Shown: piece by piece, positions 13,901 through 30,100 of the stretch
Layout: the number at the start of each line of letters is the position of its first letter
Position numbering within the stretch: position 1 is the stretch's first letter
Source: Anas platyrhynchos
Lineage: Eukaryota > Chordata > Aves > Anseriformes > Anatidae
NCBI RefSeq assembly: GCF_047663525.1
Contig: NC_092611.1
Location: 9,337,001-9,401,000 of the forward strand
DNA length: 64,000 nt
Direction of reading: 5' to 3'
Notes under the pieces: model-generated
The model's database searches: none
What the model saw: only the letters and a program-made list of their open reading frames with translations
Told to the model about the DNA's origin: nothing
Program-made: the position numbers and the translations under genes

Positions 13901-14957
13901 AAATGGATGACGTTCAAAGAGCTGATGATCATCTTGCAAGCTAACCTCCAAGAAATAGTAGATCAGTGAGTGTCTTCCTTTTCAGTTAGTACTTCACCTG
14001 CTAACCAGGGAGCTGGGAAGTGGTCTGACAGCAGGGCACTGCATTCAGGAGAGCTTTTTCAGGTGAAACACAATCACTTTTAATAGGGACCAGATAGCTG
14101 CTCCTAGTGCCATTTTTTGGCTGTGTGTTTATAGTCCATTTCACTGGTCATATATTCAGCTGTCTCCTGCAGGTGATAAAGCAGTGGTAAAAAAAAAAAA
14201 AAGTGCCCCGGGAGAGCCAACCGCAGAGCAATTATACATCCCTCTTGACTTTTCTAAATTCAGAAGTACTTGACAGTAAGCAGCCAGGCATTTTGCCCCC
14301 TGCTTTTGATGTTAGCTGTGCCTTGCAACTGCAGCTATCATTCCATGTAATTGGTCTTCAGTTTTTAGAGACCGTTTCTTAGGTCTTTTAACTTGCAAGG
14401 GGTATTCATCTGAATTATACATGAGGATTTGCATTATTACTCCTATTACTTTAGTTGTCATGAGTTGTCAGAAGCTAGATGTTTCTTCCTCACATTTGGT
14501 TCACATGTCCATCTGAATGACAAGGAGCCATACTGTCCTCTAAACTGCAAAGTTTGTAGTAAGTGCAAGAAACACATTAAAACCTATTGCTTTTTATGCC
14601 TAATTAATTAATTCTGGACTCAATTTGCATGCAGCTAGTAGGCTGCTAACTAGATTTGTTTTGGATCGAGATTTACTACTGTAGCAAACCTGTAAATGCT
14701 CTATGCTTTTAATTTATTTGAACCATTCATCACAGGAGTGGGAGAACTGCAATGGATTGTTGTGAATGCTCTAAGGCTTATTTTAACCTGAAGTTTCCAT
14801 GAAGTTTTGTTAAATGAAGATCTTTCTTCCTTGTAGATGGGCAGATGGGAAGGGGCCTCTTGCCGCTGAATTCTCCCCAGCTGAAGTGAAGAGTCTGATA
14901 CGAGCCTTGTTCCAGAACACGGAAAGAAGGGCAGCAGCACTGGCCAAAATCAAGTAA
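3491..14957 (+). CDS. ZW10: ZW10 kinetochore / vesicle-tethering protein (16 exons)
   Basis: ZW10 acts in the Rod-ZW10-Zwilch complex, which recruits dynein and Mad1-Mad2 to unattached kinetochores, and in the NAG-RINT1-ZW10 tether for Golgi-to-ER vesicles. Coding exons: 3491-3607, 4174-4308, 5380-5481, 5655-5732, 5854-6013, 6563-6712, 7389-7580, 7832-7995, 8788-8970, 9819-10057, 11078-11149, 11996-12165, 12476-12606, 13079-13210, 13763-13965 and 14837-14957 (TAA). The sum is 2349 nt, 782 residues against 779 in human. Recognisable blocks include [71 protein letters not shown] and the C-terminal [13 protein letters not shown]. All introns end in AG and phases agree throughout. Exon 1 has no in-phase GT donor, so intron 1 appears to be GC-AG. 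I see no frameshift or stop, so the gene looks intact. Confidence 0.96.
3608..4173 (+). repeat. G-rich repetitive intron 1 of ZW10
   Basis: The plus strand consists largely of degenerate units such as GGGGGAATTGGGGTCCCGGG, with many runs of three to eight G. These could form G-quadruplexes in DNA or nascent RNA. The intron ends in a normal polypyrimidine tract and CAG at 4171-4173. Confidence 0.75.
4894..4924. repeat. (AC)n microsatellite in ZW10 intron 2
   Basis: About 15 uninterrupted AC dinucleotides. Likely polymorphic. Confidence 0.95.
9412..9750 (-). mobile_element. CR1 LINE 3' fragment in ZW10 intron 9
   Basis: The plus strand starts with the antisense of the CR1 3' octamers (CACAGAATCACAGAAT), continues with the familiar GGAAGGGACCTC and CAGGCTGCCCAGG blocks, and ends near CAGATATTTATAAA. 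The element therefore lies on the minus strand, 5'-truncated as usual. It sits about 70 bp upstream of exon 10 without damaging that exon's acceptor. Confidence 0.93.
13670..13689 (+). repeat. Poly(A) tract in ZW10 intron 14
   Basis: Twenty consecutive A residues about 75 bp before exon 15. No retroelement body is recognisable in front of it. Confidence 0.9.
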
Positions 14958-16812
14958 CTGTTTGCTCCTACATGTTGCATCTTCTGATAAGGCAAGAATG
15001 AACTGAGAATCTTTATTTTTTGGATTTGATCTTTCTTGTACCGGACTACAAAAAGCTTGGCATTAGGTGTGTGCTTCCTGGAGGCTTGACTAAGGGAGGA
15101 GAAAAATTTGCTAGCTCACTCAGCAGGGCAGAGGGGATGGTTCTGTGAGTCTGAGAACAGGGAACCAGAGGTGGGTAACACATGGGCACTAACTGCAGCT
15201 GCTTTCTCTGCCACATGGAGTTTGGGCTTGAAAATTCAAGCTCTTGCCCTGCTCCCTGGAGGTGTTATGCCCAGATTGTAGTTGTGCTTTACAAGCTGGT
15301 GCGTATACAGTCCTGGTGAAGAAGAGATGCTTTTTGTGGTATTTGCTAAATTCTATCTTCTTGGATTTCATCTTCTTGTAAGCCCAGCACAGGCAAATAA
15401 ATCAAGTTCTTTATCTGAACTCCTTGTGAGACTGAGCACTGCTGGCAGGTGGGCCTCTCAGGCAAGGTGCTGTACAGTGTCATCTCAAGCTTGCTTGCTT
15501 CAGGGTCTTGCAGAGGGATTGTTATTTCTCACTTGTGAATCTTACCTATGCAGTTTTACATCAGGGGACGTGTCCCCCCTTTGTGTCTTACCTCTTCTGT
15601 CCCTGCAAATTACATACGAAACCCACAAGCAGTGGTAGCTTTTGGTGTCCTTCTAAGAATGCTGAAGTGCCAAATTCTGCTCTTACCCACCTGTTTTGTT
15701 CATGTTTCCCTGAACAACACACCTCAAAAGAGTAAAAATTATATGGGGGGAGAGGAAACCCTGTTTCAAGTGAAATGTTTACTGAGTCAGAGGGTTTCGC
15801 ACATGTGACAACATTCCTAATGGATTTATTTCTCTTGGGACATATCTTAAAACTGAATTCAAAGTTTTCAATCTGACTTTGCCAGCCATGAAAGCCCGTT
15901 CAGCTCCTATTTTTAGCTTTTGATTTGTGTATGAATTTACTAGGTCTGGCATCTATTGTCTTTTTGATAGCAACTTTACTGTACTTTAAGAACTATATAA
16001 ATGCTAGTAAATACAAGGGAAGTAAAGGGAATTAAGTGTGCACTTAGAAGATAATGTTCTAAGTTACGAAAGGCTGTTTGGGACTTCAAAAAATGCACAT
16101 TTATTTTATTTGGAAAGCTTTTCAATTGCATTTGTTGAAATGTAGCCCAGATCCCAAGATGTGCCCCTTGCTGCACAGAGTATTTCCTGCTACGTAGTGG
16201 TTTGTAAGCACGTCATGACCTGCTTACACAAGTTTTAACCGTAGAGCTACACCTTTTAATGTTACCTATCATTGAATCCTTTTTATTTGGATGTCTGTCT
16301 GGCTTCTCTGTGCATTCCTGAGCATTTTGGGGGATACCAAAATTACAGCTGGCTTTTACATTGCACCCGAATCACAGCAGAACCTCATGGCTGGTCTGTG
16401 TGCTGGATCAGCCAGGCATAGCCAGATCTGGGGCCGAGGAGACTCCTTGGTGTGGGCCTTAATTAGTAGAAGCCTGGGTAATTAGTAGAAGCCTGGGGAG
16501 GCGACAGGTGCAGTCAAGTTCCCATTTACACTAAATCCAGCCTCTGAGAATGCAAAAACAAAGGCAAGCATTGATCCAAAATCTGTCACTCTAGCTTTTC
16601 CTTTTTTTTTCCCCTTTCACTACTTTAAGTAATTCATTTGAGGGTTGACAGTGTTCCCATGACGCTTGCATCTCTTGGGAGCCCTTGCCCTTTTATAAAT
16701 GGGAAACCAAAAAATTGATATTTTGAAAAACACCACTTCTCTCACGTGGATTATTCACAGAAATGTAATATGCTATTTTCTTTAATAAACTATTTATACT
16801 GGCCCTGTTTTC
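14958..16812 (+). other. ZW10 3' UTR
   Basis: No other coding sequence is seen between the ZW10 stop codon and the poly(A) signal at 16784. An earlier AATAAA at 15396-15401 could give a short isoform. A 19-bp tandem duplication (TAATTAGTAGAAGCCTGGG, twice) lies at about 16460-16497. Confidence 0.6.
16781..16789. promoter_or_regulatory. Candidate bidirectional poly(A) motif TTTAATAAA
   Basis: On the plus strand 16784-16789 is AATAAA, followed by a GT-rich stretch at about 16813-16830, which fits ZW10. On the minus strand 16786-16781 reads ATTAAA, which could serve TMPRSS5. The ZW10 assignment is the stronger of the two. Confidence 0.55.
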
Positions 16813-16844
16813 TGGTGTTGTGTGGGGGGATTCTCATATGGTTA

Positions 16845-20205
<3,361 letters not shown>

Positions 20206-20326
20206 AGCACAGCGCCTCTGCCAAGCTGCTGGGCTGTCCCTCGGCACAGACCCAGCTCCCGGCCCCTTGTCCCTGGCTCCCCTCCACCTCCCTCCCTGGC
20301 TCTGTCTGAGCAACCCCAGCAGCTGC

Positions 20327-20364
20327 TGGGCTGCCCCAGCCCCAGCCCCAGCCCCAGCCCCACC
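20327..20364. repeat. (CCCCAG)n short tandem repeat
   Basis: Several tandem copies of CCCCAG just upstream of the tentative first coding exon of TMPRSS5. Confidence 0.85.
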
Positions 20365-21716
20365 TGCCACCTGCCGGCCCTCCCCTCCCCTCCTCGCTCA
20401 CCTGCACACAACTGAAGAGCAGCCACAAGCTCTGGGCTCGAGCAGGGGGCTGTGGGTGGTGGGCACTGAGTGAGGAGCCCCTAACAGCTACCTTTATTAG
20501 AGGAGACCTTGGGGAGCAAATTGTTTTAAGCTGGGAGAAAAATGAGCCAAGACACACGCAGGTGCTCTGGATCAGCCCCGCATCTCGCACCAGCTGCAGC
20601 TCTGTTCCTGTGGGCTGCTCTGCCCAGGTGGAGCCCCCCTCGCCCAGCCCCTCCTGGCCCCCCCTGTGCCCAGCAGGGCTGCAGGGAGGCTGCAGGGCAG
20701 CAGCCCCAGGCAGTGAGCTGAGTGCTTGGCCCCCCGGCAGCTCCTGGGGTCCCACAAAGAGCCGCAGCACCCACCCCCTGCCCGGCCTCGTCCCTCCTCG
20801 TGCTGCCCCTGCAGCTGGCTGCACCCCTCAGAGCCGGCACTGCTTCCATCTCCAGTTAAACCATTTAAACCCCACCGTCTGCTGCAGGACAGGGGTGACC
20901 GAGCGGCAGTTTCAGCCTGCCCGAAAACCAAGAGGCAGCCCGGGAGAGCAGTGTCACGAAAACAAGCAAACAAAAGCCCTCTTCTTGTTTACACGCTCCT
21001 CCAGCCCAGAAGACACAGCTGACGGCTTCTCACTCAAAAGATGGATGAATTTTTAATGCCATTTACTCGAGGGAACTCCCATGGATATCCCCTGACAGCC
21101 CCGTCCTGCAGGCTGGGGCTGAGGCTTGGTGGGGGCACCCCACGGCCCCTTCCAGAGCCAAAGGGCAGAGCTCAGCATTTCACAGGGCCCCCAAATCAGC
21201 CCTGGGAGCTGCTGGGCTGTCCCTGCTGGCTCCGGAGCATCTCAGAGCTCCGAGGACTGCAGGTGGTGCTGGAGGACTGGGGAGCCCGCTGGGAGCACTG
21301 AGGCAGCGCCCAGGAGCTGCTGAGCCCCTGTGCTGGGGGTGCTGCAGGAGCAGCTCCATCACCCCCCTCTGGGCACCCCAAAACGCCTTCCCTGCACGCT
21401 CCTAAAGGGAAGAAGCTCGAGGCAGAGGGGTGAGAACCAGCTCCCAAACCCTGCCTCAGGAGCAGGTACGAAAGCCGAGGCCCAGCCCAGCCCGTGCTGC
21501 CTCGCTGCTCTGAGTCAGCCGGCGTTTCTGCACTTAGAGCTCATTAAAACAGGCTCAATATTTCCCTCAGTTCTGCCCACCTGCAATAAGAGAGCAGTGA
21601 CTGAAACGAGAGAGCTTTCAAGATTAAACACCAGCACACGCGTGTGAAGGCAGGGAGGGGAAGATACAGCTTGATCTCCTGCTTCCCACCGCCCTGCTCA
21701 GGCTCTTTAGAGACGT

Positions 21717-21742
21717 AAAATAAAAATAAATAAATATAATAA

Positions 21743-21786
<44 letters not shown>
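21717..21786. repeat. (AAT)n microsatellite with AAATA-rich lead
   Basis: An AAATA-rich stretch passes into about 14 uninterrupted AAT or ATA triplets. Confidence 0.93.
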
Positions 21787-24700
21787 GCTCCCCAGGGCTC
21801 TCTGGGGTGAGCAAACAAGGCAACGTGGCCACCAGCTCGGGGCCTCGCCTTGCCTGAGCCCCGTGTTGGATCATTTCCTTCCTTAGCTCATTCCTTCTCT
21901 GTCTCCCTCAAGTCCCCTCTCTCATCAAAGTGCTTCTCAGTGAGATAAGGCAGCTGCTGGAAGCCCATAATGAGAGAAATGGCCGAAAGCACCAGCCTAA
22001 AACCTACCTAATCCTGGTAGCAGCCTGCCAAATCTCATCAGGGATAATGAATCCTGGATGCTCTGATTGTGGCTTCCCAGCAGTGATGCTGCGGTCAAAA
22101 AAAATAAATAAAATTTAAAACCAACAGTAGCCCCCCCAACACCCTTCCTTTCCCCACAAGTTTCCTGACCCCTTTTCACCTCCTTTTCCCCCTGCCCTCC
22201 TATTACCACCTTTAGGGGGTTTATCAGCAGGATCTCTGGGCACCTGAGGGGTTTCAGCACCCTTGCAGGTGGGGGCAGCACTCCGGCGAGGGCAGCTTTG
22301 TGCACAGCACCTCCGGGCTGAGCTGTCCGTGCCCTGCCACCAGCTGCAGCAAGGGAGCTGGCAGCACACTTCATCTGTCCGTAGGTCTCTGCAGGGAGCG
22401 TAAAGCAGCCGGCCCTACACTGCCTGTTGCAGTCGGGGCAGAGCTCAATCTCAGGCTTGCAAAACGCCGCCCTCGTGTCACCGTAAGAAGTAAGACCTGC
22501 CCGAGCACATCTGACTAAATCATTCATCTCGCCCCGCATCTCGTCTCCAGGAGAGGCCAATATCCCGAACCTCACAACGGGAAATTATTCAGTAAGACTC
22601 CTTGTAACCCCAGGCAGCAGGGTGTAGTGACACGAGGGAAGATAGTTTATATCTGGTATGCGCTTACCCTGTCTAATGGAAGCGCGCATCGCTCCATATT
22701 TCATATAAACGTCCAGTCCTATTTGGACATTTCCTCGGAATAAAAAGTTGTTCCTCTAAACTCGACACGTTGTCACTGCATTGTTCATTGCAATGATTTA
22801 TTCCACGTCCTCTGTTCTCGGAGCGCTCATCCCAAAAGACGGTGAATAAAGTCCTGTGTAAGATAATTTGTTAAGGCTGACACCAGCAGGGAAAGGCGGG
22901 TGCACAGGCAGAGAGCAGACGATGCTCCCGGAGCTGCTGGTTCTTGCTCTGGGCCCCCCTGCCCTCCGGTCCTGGTGCCAGGGCAGCCCCAGGCACTGCT
23001 CCTGCCTGCGAGCCTCCTCCCCGGGGCGATGGGCTGCTGGTGACTGCAGAGCTGGGGGAAGGCAATTTCAGGAAAATGAGTTTCTCTGTAGAAGGAATTG
23101 AAGGGAGAAACTTCCCTAATAACCTGCTGGGATCATTTATTTAAAGAGCAGCTGGCACCGCACGAAGCGAACGGAGACAGCTCGGAGGCAGCTCTGTGCT
23201 GCACCTTCCTGGGGCTGGGGCAGGGGCAGGGGCAGGAGCTGTGCCTGCCCTGCCAGTGCCAAAAACAGGGGCTCCTTCCCCATCCCGGCAGGCACCAGAG
23301 AAGGGACGACAACCCCCAGGGACCGTGAGTGCCCGGCCACCCTCCCGCACCCCAGGGAACGTGGCTGGGCCCTGGATCCTCGTCCATCACCCCCTAAATG
23401 CAGAGTTTACAGATGCCAGGGCTGAGATGGTTTCGTTAGCTGTGTCATGTTCTGGGGCAAACACACCCCGAGGGATTTCTTCTCAGAGAAGAATCAAAGT
23501 AGAACAATCGTTAAGGAGAAATTAATATTATGGTCATTCTTCTCCATCTCCAACCACTTCCTACGGTCGCTTTGCAGTCTGGCCCTGCCCTGACGTGGTG
23601 CTGGCGACCCACAGAGATCCACGAGGGGACAAAATGAATTTAAGAGCGGAGTGAAATACATCAACCTCTGTGTTTGTGTGCAGGAATTCCCAGAACTCTC
23701 ACTCTCGATGCCTTGTGCTCCTTTTGGAGCCGCAGGGAGCGCACCTTGCTGTGACACCGACCAGCCTGAACTACAGCGGGGAAAAATGGGAATAAATCTC
23801 ACATCGAGCCCTGCGGAGGTTTGCAGAAGAAGAAACCCCGATGTGTGACAGTTCCCTACAGAGCAGCTATGTAAGAGCCATCCAGAACACTTCGGCAGGG
23901 TTGAAGCTGGGCTAATAAACCCTTCTGTGAGATGGCACTAAGTGCCACCAGGGAGCGGGACAGCGGAGTGCAGTTGGACACCAGCTATTATTCCATCAGA
24001 GGACAGCTAAATAGGCAGCTGTACTTATCTGGATCCTAAAAGCATCCTTGAGCATACAGCCTGCAGGTACTAGGAGTGCATTTACACCATCACCATTATT
24101 TTTGTCCCTGTGCATGCCGTAATGCAGGCACTTGGGATGCTGCCGGCCCATGCAGGACCCACGCCGTGTGCCTTTCAGCAGGGTGCTGGCTGCAGCCTTC
24201 CCTCTAGTGCTTGTCGGAGTGTGACTCTGCACGGGTTACTGGCACTGACAGGAGGCAAGGCTTACAACAGATTGCCTCGGGCTGCAGACAGGTCTGGCTT
24301 AGGGACAGCAATACAGAGCTGGGAGTGGAGAAACGTTCCCAAAGCACCTTGCTCGTGTCCTCATCAACCCAGCACTGTCTTCCAAAACGTGCTCGACAGA
24401 AAAGCACCTTCTGCACGTCCACGTGGGGCCCTGCCTCATCTCTGCTCATCAACATCTCCTCCTAATGCCTTTATCAAATAACATCTTTAAATGGTTGGGC
24501 TGCTGGCTCCCAGGGCTCCTGTTAGCAAGCTGCTGCTGAGCCCGGGAGTTGTGCAGGTCCGCAACGTGCTGGATTTCATCTCACAGGCGCTTCGTACTGG
24601 AGTGCCCTTGCAGCACAGCTTGTTTCCTTTAAGGAGTTTTTCCTCCCTCTTTAGTTCGTTCTCCTTCTAAGTGCATTTATAGCCTGCAATCATTTTCCTC

Positions 24701-25369
24701 TCAGCCTTCATTTCGCCCAGCCAAACAAGCTCAGCTTTGGGGAGCCCGTTCCCCCCTCCGCTTCCTGGCTGAATTCACCGTTTTCGATATGAATGACCCA
24801 TTATGCCAATGAGGTTTCAAGCCTATTAACATCTTCTCGTTCTCCTGGGACCACCTTCCTTGATGCAACTTTTCACAGCCCACTGCGCTTCTATTCTTAC
24901 CCGCTGAGAGCCCCTCACTTACTGCAAACGTTACCATTACTCACTGCATACATGAGCTTCTCTTTTCTCCACCCAAAATCATCTCCCAGATTTGATCAGG
25001 AATTGTAAATAGCTTAATTTCCTTCTGAAGCTCAATTGCTCGGGGAAGGAAGGGAGCATTTATTACTCATTTAAAACGTCTCTCCTGGCTCTGCTTTCCC
25101 TACTGGTGCTCCAGTGGTGGCAGAGATGCCCTTCACAAACTCTGAGGGCAGTAATCTGATAAATCATATCCCTGGTTCTGACACCATATGTTAAATCTGC
25201 TCTGAAAGCCCTCCTTTTGGGTCAGATTTGTTCAGTGCAATTACACAACTACTAATTGCATTGCATCAGAGTCCAGCCCTCTCCAGCACACTGATTTTCC
25301 ACCCTGGTTTGTTGGTGTGAATTTCAGCCCGTTTCCTTCCACACTGCGTCCATCCTGAGCAGGAAGGGC

Positions 25370-25397
25370 TGAAATCTGTGATTCTGTGATTCTATGA
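25370..25397 (+). mobile_element. CR1 3'-terminal remnant
   Basis: ATTCTGTG followed by ATTCTATG at 25381-25396 is the terminal octamer repeat of CR1 LINEs, in sense orientation. Only a short degenerate stretch in front of it may also belong to the element. Confidence 0.7.
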
Positions 25398-26984
25398 AAT
25401 CCGAGCAGCAGTAAAGACAGATCCTACAGCAGCAGCTGCAAGCCTCCATCTCCAGGTTATTCCGTGTTGTTGCTCAATTCTTTGCTCATCAGACACCCTC
25501 AATTCCCCTCTTCAGGGGAGTTAGAGGTGGATGCAAGCTCCTGGCACAAGAGGCAGCTCTGGGCAGCTCAGCAGCCAGCCAAAGGGGAGTTTTGGGAGTC
25601 TGAACAGGAGCCCCCCACGTCCCCACGTGCACTGGGGGGTCTGCAGGTTGCTCCATTGCTGAGCAATGCACAAACTTTGAGGCCAACAACCCTTGCTGAG
25701 CCGCACACCAAAACCAAAGCGTGCGATTTCAAAGCCTGCTTTGCATCCAGCAACCCCTCCGAGAGCTGTATCTCAATGCCTAAAGCAGCAAAACAGAAGA
25801 ATTAAATCAAAAGGCGTTTTTGAATAATGAACAAAAAGAAGAAACAAGCTTGCTCTGGGCTTGGGGGCCTTGAAACCAGGGAAATACGGGAGGAGAGCAG
25901 GGGAGGGTGTGTGGCCCCGCAGTGCAGGATGCCTGTGGGCACAGGGCTGCTCCCACACCGAGACCACCGTCGACTGCCCAGCAGCAGAGGCAGATCCTGC
26001 AGTATGTTTCCTTCTGCGTTTGCTCAGTGTAGTTTTGCTGAAGGCTTTTTCTTGGTACCAAGAGCGTGTTGACTTTTGTCATTACAAAAGTGAAAGCTCG
26101 ACAGCCTTCACCTTTCCTGCAAGGAGATGCTCCAGCCCCATGCACAAGGTGCCGTTTGCAGCAAGGCCACCCCAGGGAGCTGTGGGAGCAGGAGCAGCAC
26201 CAAGAGCACCCCGTGAATCATGAATCAGAGCTGCTGGAAGTGAGGCAGGGCGAGGGGAAGAATGCCTGCAGTGAGCACTGCCCGCACATGCTGCTCGTTC
26301 CTGCAGCCCCAGGGTGCTGGGGGACCTGGCTCAGAGCAGGCAGCCCTGCTCACACCACCACTTACATGTTTTTGAAAGCAGACAGCTACATCCCCGTCTC
26401 CGCAGCCTACATGCTGCCCTGCAGGGATCTCTGCAGCCTGAGCAAGCTCAGCAGCAAGGACAGCATCCGCCTGCCCTGCGGAGCCCCCAGCCTTCTGGCA
26501 GTGCTTCCACCCCATTAGCTTCTCTTCTCCCCGGGGAGCACAGAGGAGCAGGGGGCAGCGAGATCTCCATCAGCTGTGGGAGGCTGCAGTCACAGCAGAT
26601 GCTTTCCCCAAGCCCCTGGCCCTGCCCTTGCCTTCTCGCCCCCCTGCAGCATCTGCAAGGGTAGCGGGCGCTTGCAGCAGCTCCCACGGGACACGGCTTT
26701 AGCTGCAGCCACCAGGGCTGCTCCGCACTCTGCTCCCTGCAGCCTGTGACAAAGGAGCAGAATTTGCCCATTCTGGCTCTTTCCGAAGGCCTGAGGAGAG
26801 AAGTGTGAGGTTTGCAGATCCCTGCCTGGATGCTTCCCTGGGGATCCACCTCTGGCAGGGCTTTGGGTCTGTAAGTGCTTGTGTCCTGGCGGTGCACATG
26901 GGGTGAGGTTCCTGCCCTCTGCAGGGACAAAGCCACGGCCAGCGTGGCTGAGAACATCTGCCTCTGAGCTCACACTCACACTAG

Positions 26985-27105
26985 TTTTTAATCCACGTTG
27001 GATCCTAATTAGCTAATTATACATTTTAATTAGAATGTAATTACAGCCCCTGCTTATGTAAATAAACATACTGGCTGTAATTACTGAGTTATGAGAAGCG
27101 GTTAC
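26985..27105. promoter_or_regulatory. AT-rich cluster of homeodomain-type TAATTA sites
   Basis: TAATTAG, CTAATTAT, TTTAATTAGAAT and two GTAATTAC/TGTAATTACT motifs fall within about 120 bp, inside GC-richer surroundings. That is the look of a tissue-specific enhancer, but this is inference from composition alone. Confidence 0.25.
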
Positions 27106-30100
27106 GAAGTGTGGACTCGGTGAAGGAGAAAACCCCTTCGGAGAGCTTCTGTCCTGGTGCCAGCCCCTCAGCGCCCGCCTGCACCACACTGCAGGGTACG
27201 GCACCTCAGCCCTGCGGGCAGTCACAGCAGGGTTCAGCCATCTGTGGGAGACGGGGATTTTCCTTTCATTATGCAGTTAAGAAGGAAAAGGGGAACAGCA
27301 CCACACAGCTTTGTTTAATGTAGTTTTAAGGCCCTTGGTTCATGTTTTTTGGTCTCCTCTATTGAATGGCTGGTGTCATTTTATAATCTGCCTTTTCCAT
27401 CATCACAGGCGCCAGGTGCTGTTATGCAAAGTGCTGGTGAGGGCTGGACACACGCAGCAATCCCCTCTCATCTCCTACACTCGCCTGAAGTGTTGCTGTA
27501 TACCACAGGGAACAGCGAGCCGCTCCCTGCAAAGCACCCAGCAAACGGGCACAGAAAGGGCCTTCCGAAATCAAAACAAACCTTTCTGGAAAAGGATGAA
27601 GAGATGAACTCTGTCAGATGGAAACTATTCACACAAAAACTGGTCTGGAGTTGAAATAAGTATCGGTGGATGTGACCAGCTCACCTCCAACGAAGGCATT
27701 CCCCGTATCTGTGTTTACATCCTGCACTTGGTACCCTCGAAACGGAGCTCGTATGAAGCAACACATCTAGGTGAGACAGGAATGGTCGAGATGATGGTAA
27801 ATGTTAGCAACAAAGCACAGCCCCAGGGAGCAACTCCCCTGCTCCCCTGCTAGAAAACTCCTTCATTGCCTGGAGATCCCAGGGGAAAAACCTCCCAGCC
27901 CCGTTTGGTCTGCATCTTGCTTCAACACCACCGAGCTGTTCCTCATCCTCAACATCTTTCCCCAGCTCCAAAGCACTAAGCCAGGCAATAACACACACTC
28001 AGCTTTTCTCCCCACAAAGGATTGTTCTTGTTGTGGCACAAATAGCACAGTTGTAGAATAATGGGCTATTATTTCCATCCTATTTCCAGGGCGGCTAATT
28101 AGCACGTTTGGTTCGGTAGGCATAGTTTGATAACAAAGCTCTGCAAATGGACCAGAGGTAGGGCTGTATTGGTAATTAGATTCCGAGTGTTTAATAGCTT
28201 ATCAGCAAACTGCTCTGTGCGAGGCTCCCGTGCTGCTCAGCCCCGGGGCACAACCGCAGCGACGTTGGCGAGCCTGGAGGAGGGCAGAGGAGGTGAGGGA
28301 AGGAGGCTCGTGAAGACGTTACCTGTGGTGACTTCAGGCTCCCAAAGGAAGTTTCCAGCCAAGTTAGGAGCTGGAGATCTCTTCATCGGTGGGATGAAGT
28401 GGAGCTCGCACTATCCAAAAGGCTCGGGAATAGATGAATGCAGGGAAGCAGCATCAGTGCCGAGGCGACAGCACCGCCACCACGTCCTCTACTGCTGCAG
28501 GGACATGGCTCTGCCCCTGCCTCTCCCACGTGTGCCTGCAGAGTAAGTGTAAGAGCCCAACAGATGAAATTCACTTCTTTTTAGAAATGGAAGTGGGCCC
28601 TGCTTTGCAGGCATGAACGCAATGTGGTTGGTGCACTCCCTTTCCTTGCCAACTACCTGTGCTATCAGCCAGAACAGGGCTGTGTGGCCCACGTAAGAGC
28701 TGATCGATGTGCAAGTGAATGCGCTAATTTCAAATCAAAAATAATTATTTCCAATGTTTTCCGATTTCAGAAATCTTCTGAGTTCAGTCCAAATCGGAGC
28801 TCTGCTTCTTGAAAGCATTTGCCATCCAATTCGTCAAGATCACATCAGGCCAGCAGAAAAGCCTTCTGCTGCTTTACATGCAATTAGCATTCAAATTCAT
28901 TATGAGGACCAAAGCATCCAGGGGTTATTCTAGGGACTATTAACACCTTATGCCTAGTTTTAACTCACACCACTTTCTGGCGTGGAAGGAGAACGCATCA
29001 CCTCATCCAACTAACGTCTACAAAAGGTGTTTGACATTTTCCACAAATACTAATAACACAAAAAGTGTAAATAACAGAACAAAATAATGTTAATAAATAA
29101 TTCTTGTATAGTTACTCCCAGAAGTGCTGAGCTAAGGGGGAAACCAAGTGAAATCTGTGAGCATCAACTATTTCCCTCTTCTTTTCCACTACACTTGGTG
29201 GAGCAAAGGGGCTCTGGCCCTAAGCTGGAGCCCTCATGTACCCCTGAGGTGTGCTTAGGGTGGGAAATCCTAGGAACAGAGCTGCCCGGGGCTTACCAGT
29301 AATTAGCCCCAAGGCTGAATTTCTGATGAAATCCCCAGTGGTACCCAGACATCACTCAGGTCAGCGAGAAAACTTCTCCTGCTGCCAGGGAAAATGTCAT
29401 TTTTTTCAGCGGTGGGATGATGGAGGCAACCCCACAGGGTTTGCCTCCTTCCCGTGCCCCAGAGCAGCAGGATTTGCCCTTGGGGTGCAGGGAGTGGGGC
29501 CGCAGGGTGCTGGCCTCAAACTGCTGCCTCCCCGCAGCACCCTGCAGGATGCTGCACCTCTCCAGGGTGTGTTTGCACCCCAGGAAAGATCCCGGCCCTC
29601 AACCTGCAAAACTTCCCGTGAGGCTGCTGCTGATAACGGGCTTATTGCTTCCTGCTGGCAATTTGCAAGGTGCTTATCTAATGAGTCATTAGAGACAAAT
29701 AAAAAATAGGAGAAAGAAATTGACTTAGCACTTCTTGCAAGAAAAATACTCCAACTGGAGAATTTTAAGTAGAGCAAACCAGAGCAATTTTAATAATATT
29801 AAACTTAAAGTGACAGCGAAATGAGCGAATACAAAAAAGCAACAAAAACCCAAATATATATAAACCATAAAGCATTGTGAGAAGAATGTGATTAAGCTTT
29901 TGGAGTTACACACTCAAAATTCAGGCAGTGCTGGGAATGAGATTTTTTTTTTTTCTCTTCTTCCCAGGTTAAGAAATACCCTACCATATAATCACATAAC
30001 AAAGGCAATAGAATAATTCATACAAAGGGAGCTGGTGCCTGCAGCCTTCATCCTTCAGCGCCTGGTGCCCAGCCCTGCAGCCCCACGGCCACGCTTTCCC

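Noticed and set aside
21997-22575. A 192-residue minus-strand frame upstream of TMPRSS5
   Set aside because: Composition is mixed, no family is recognisable, and there are no supporting splice sites or conservation to judge by.
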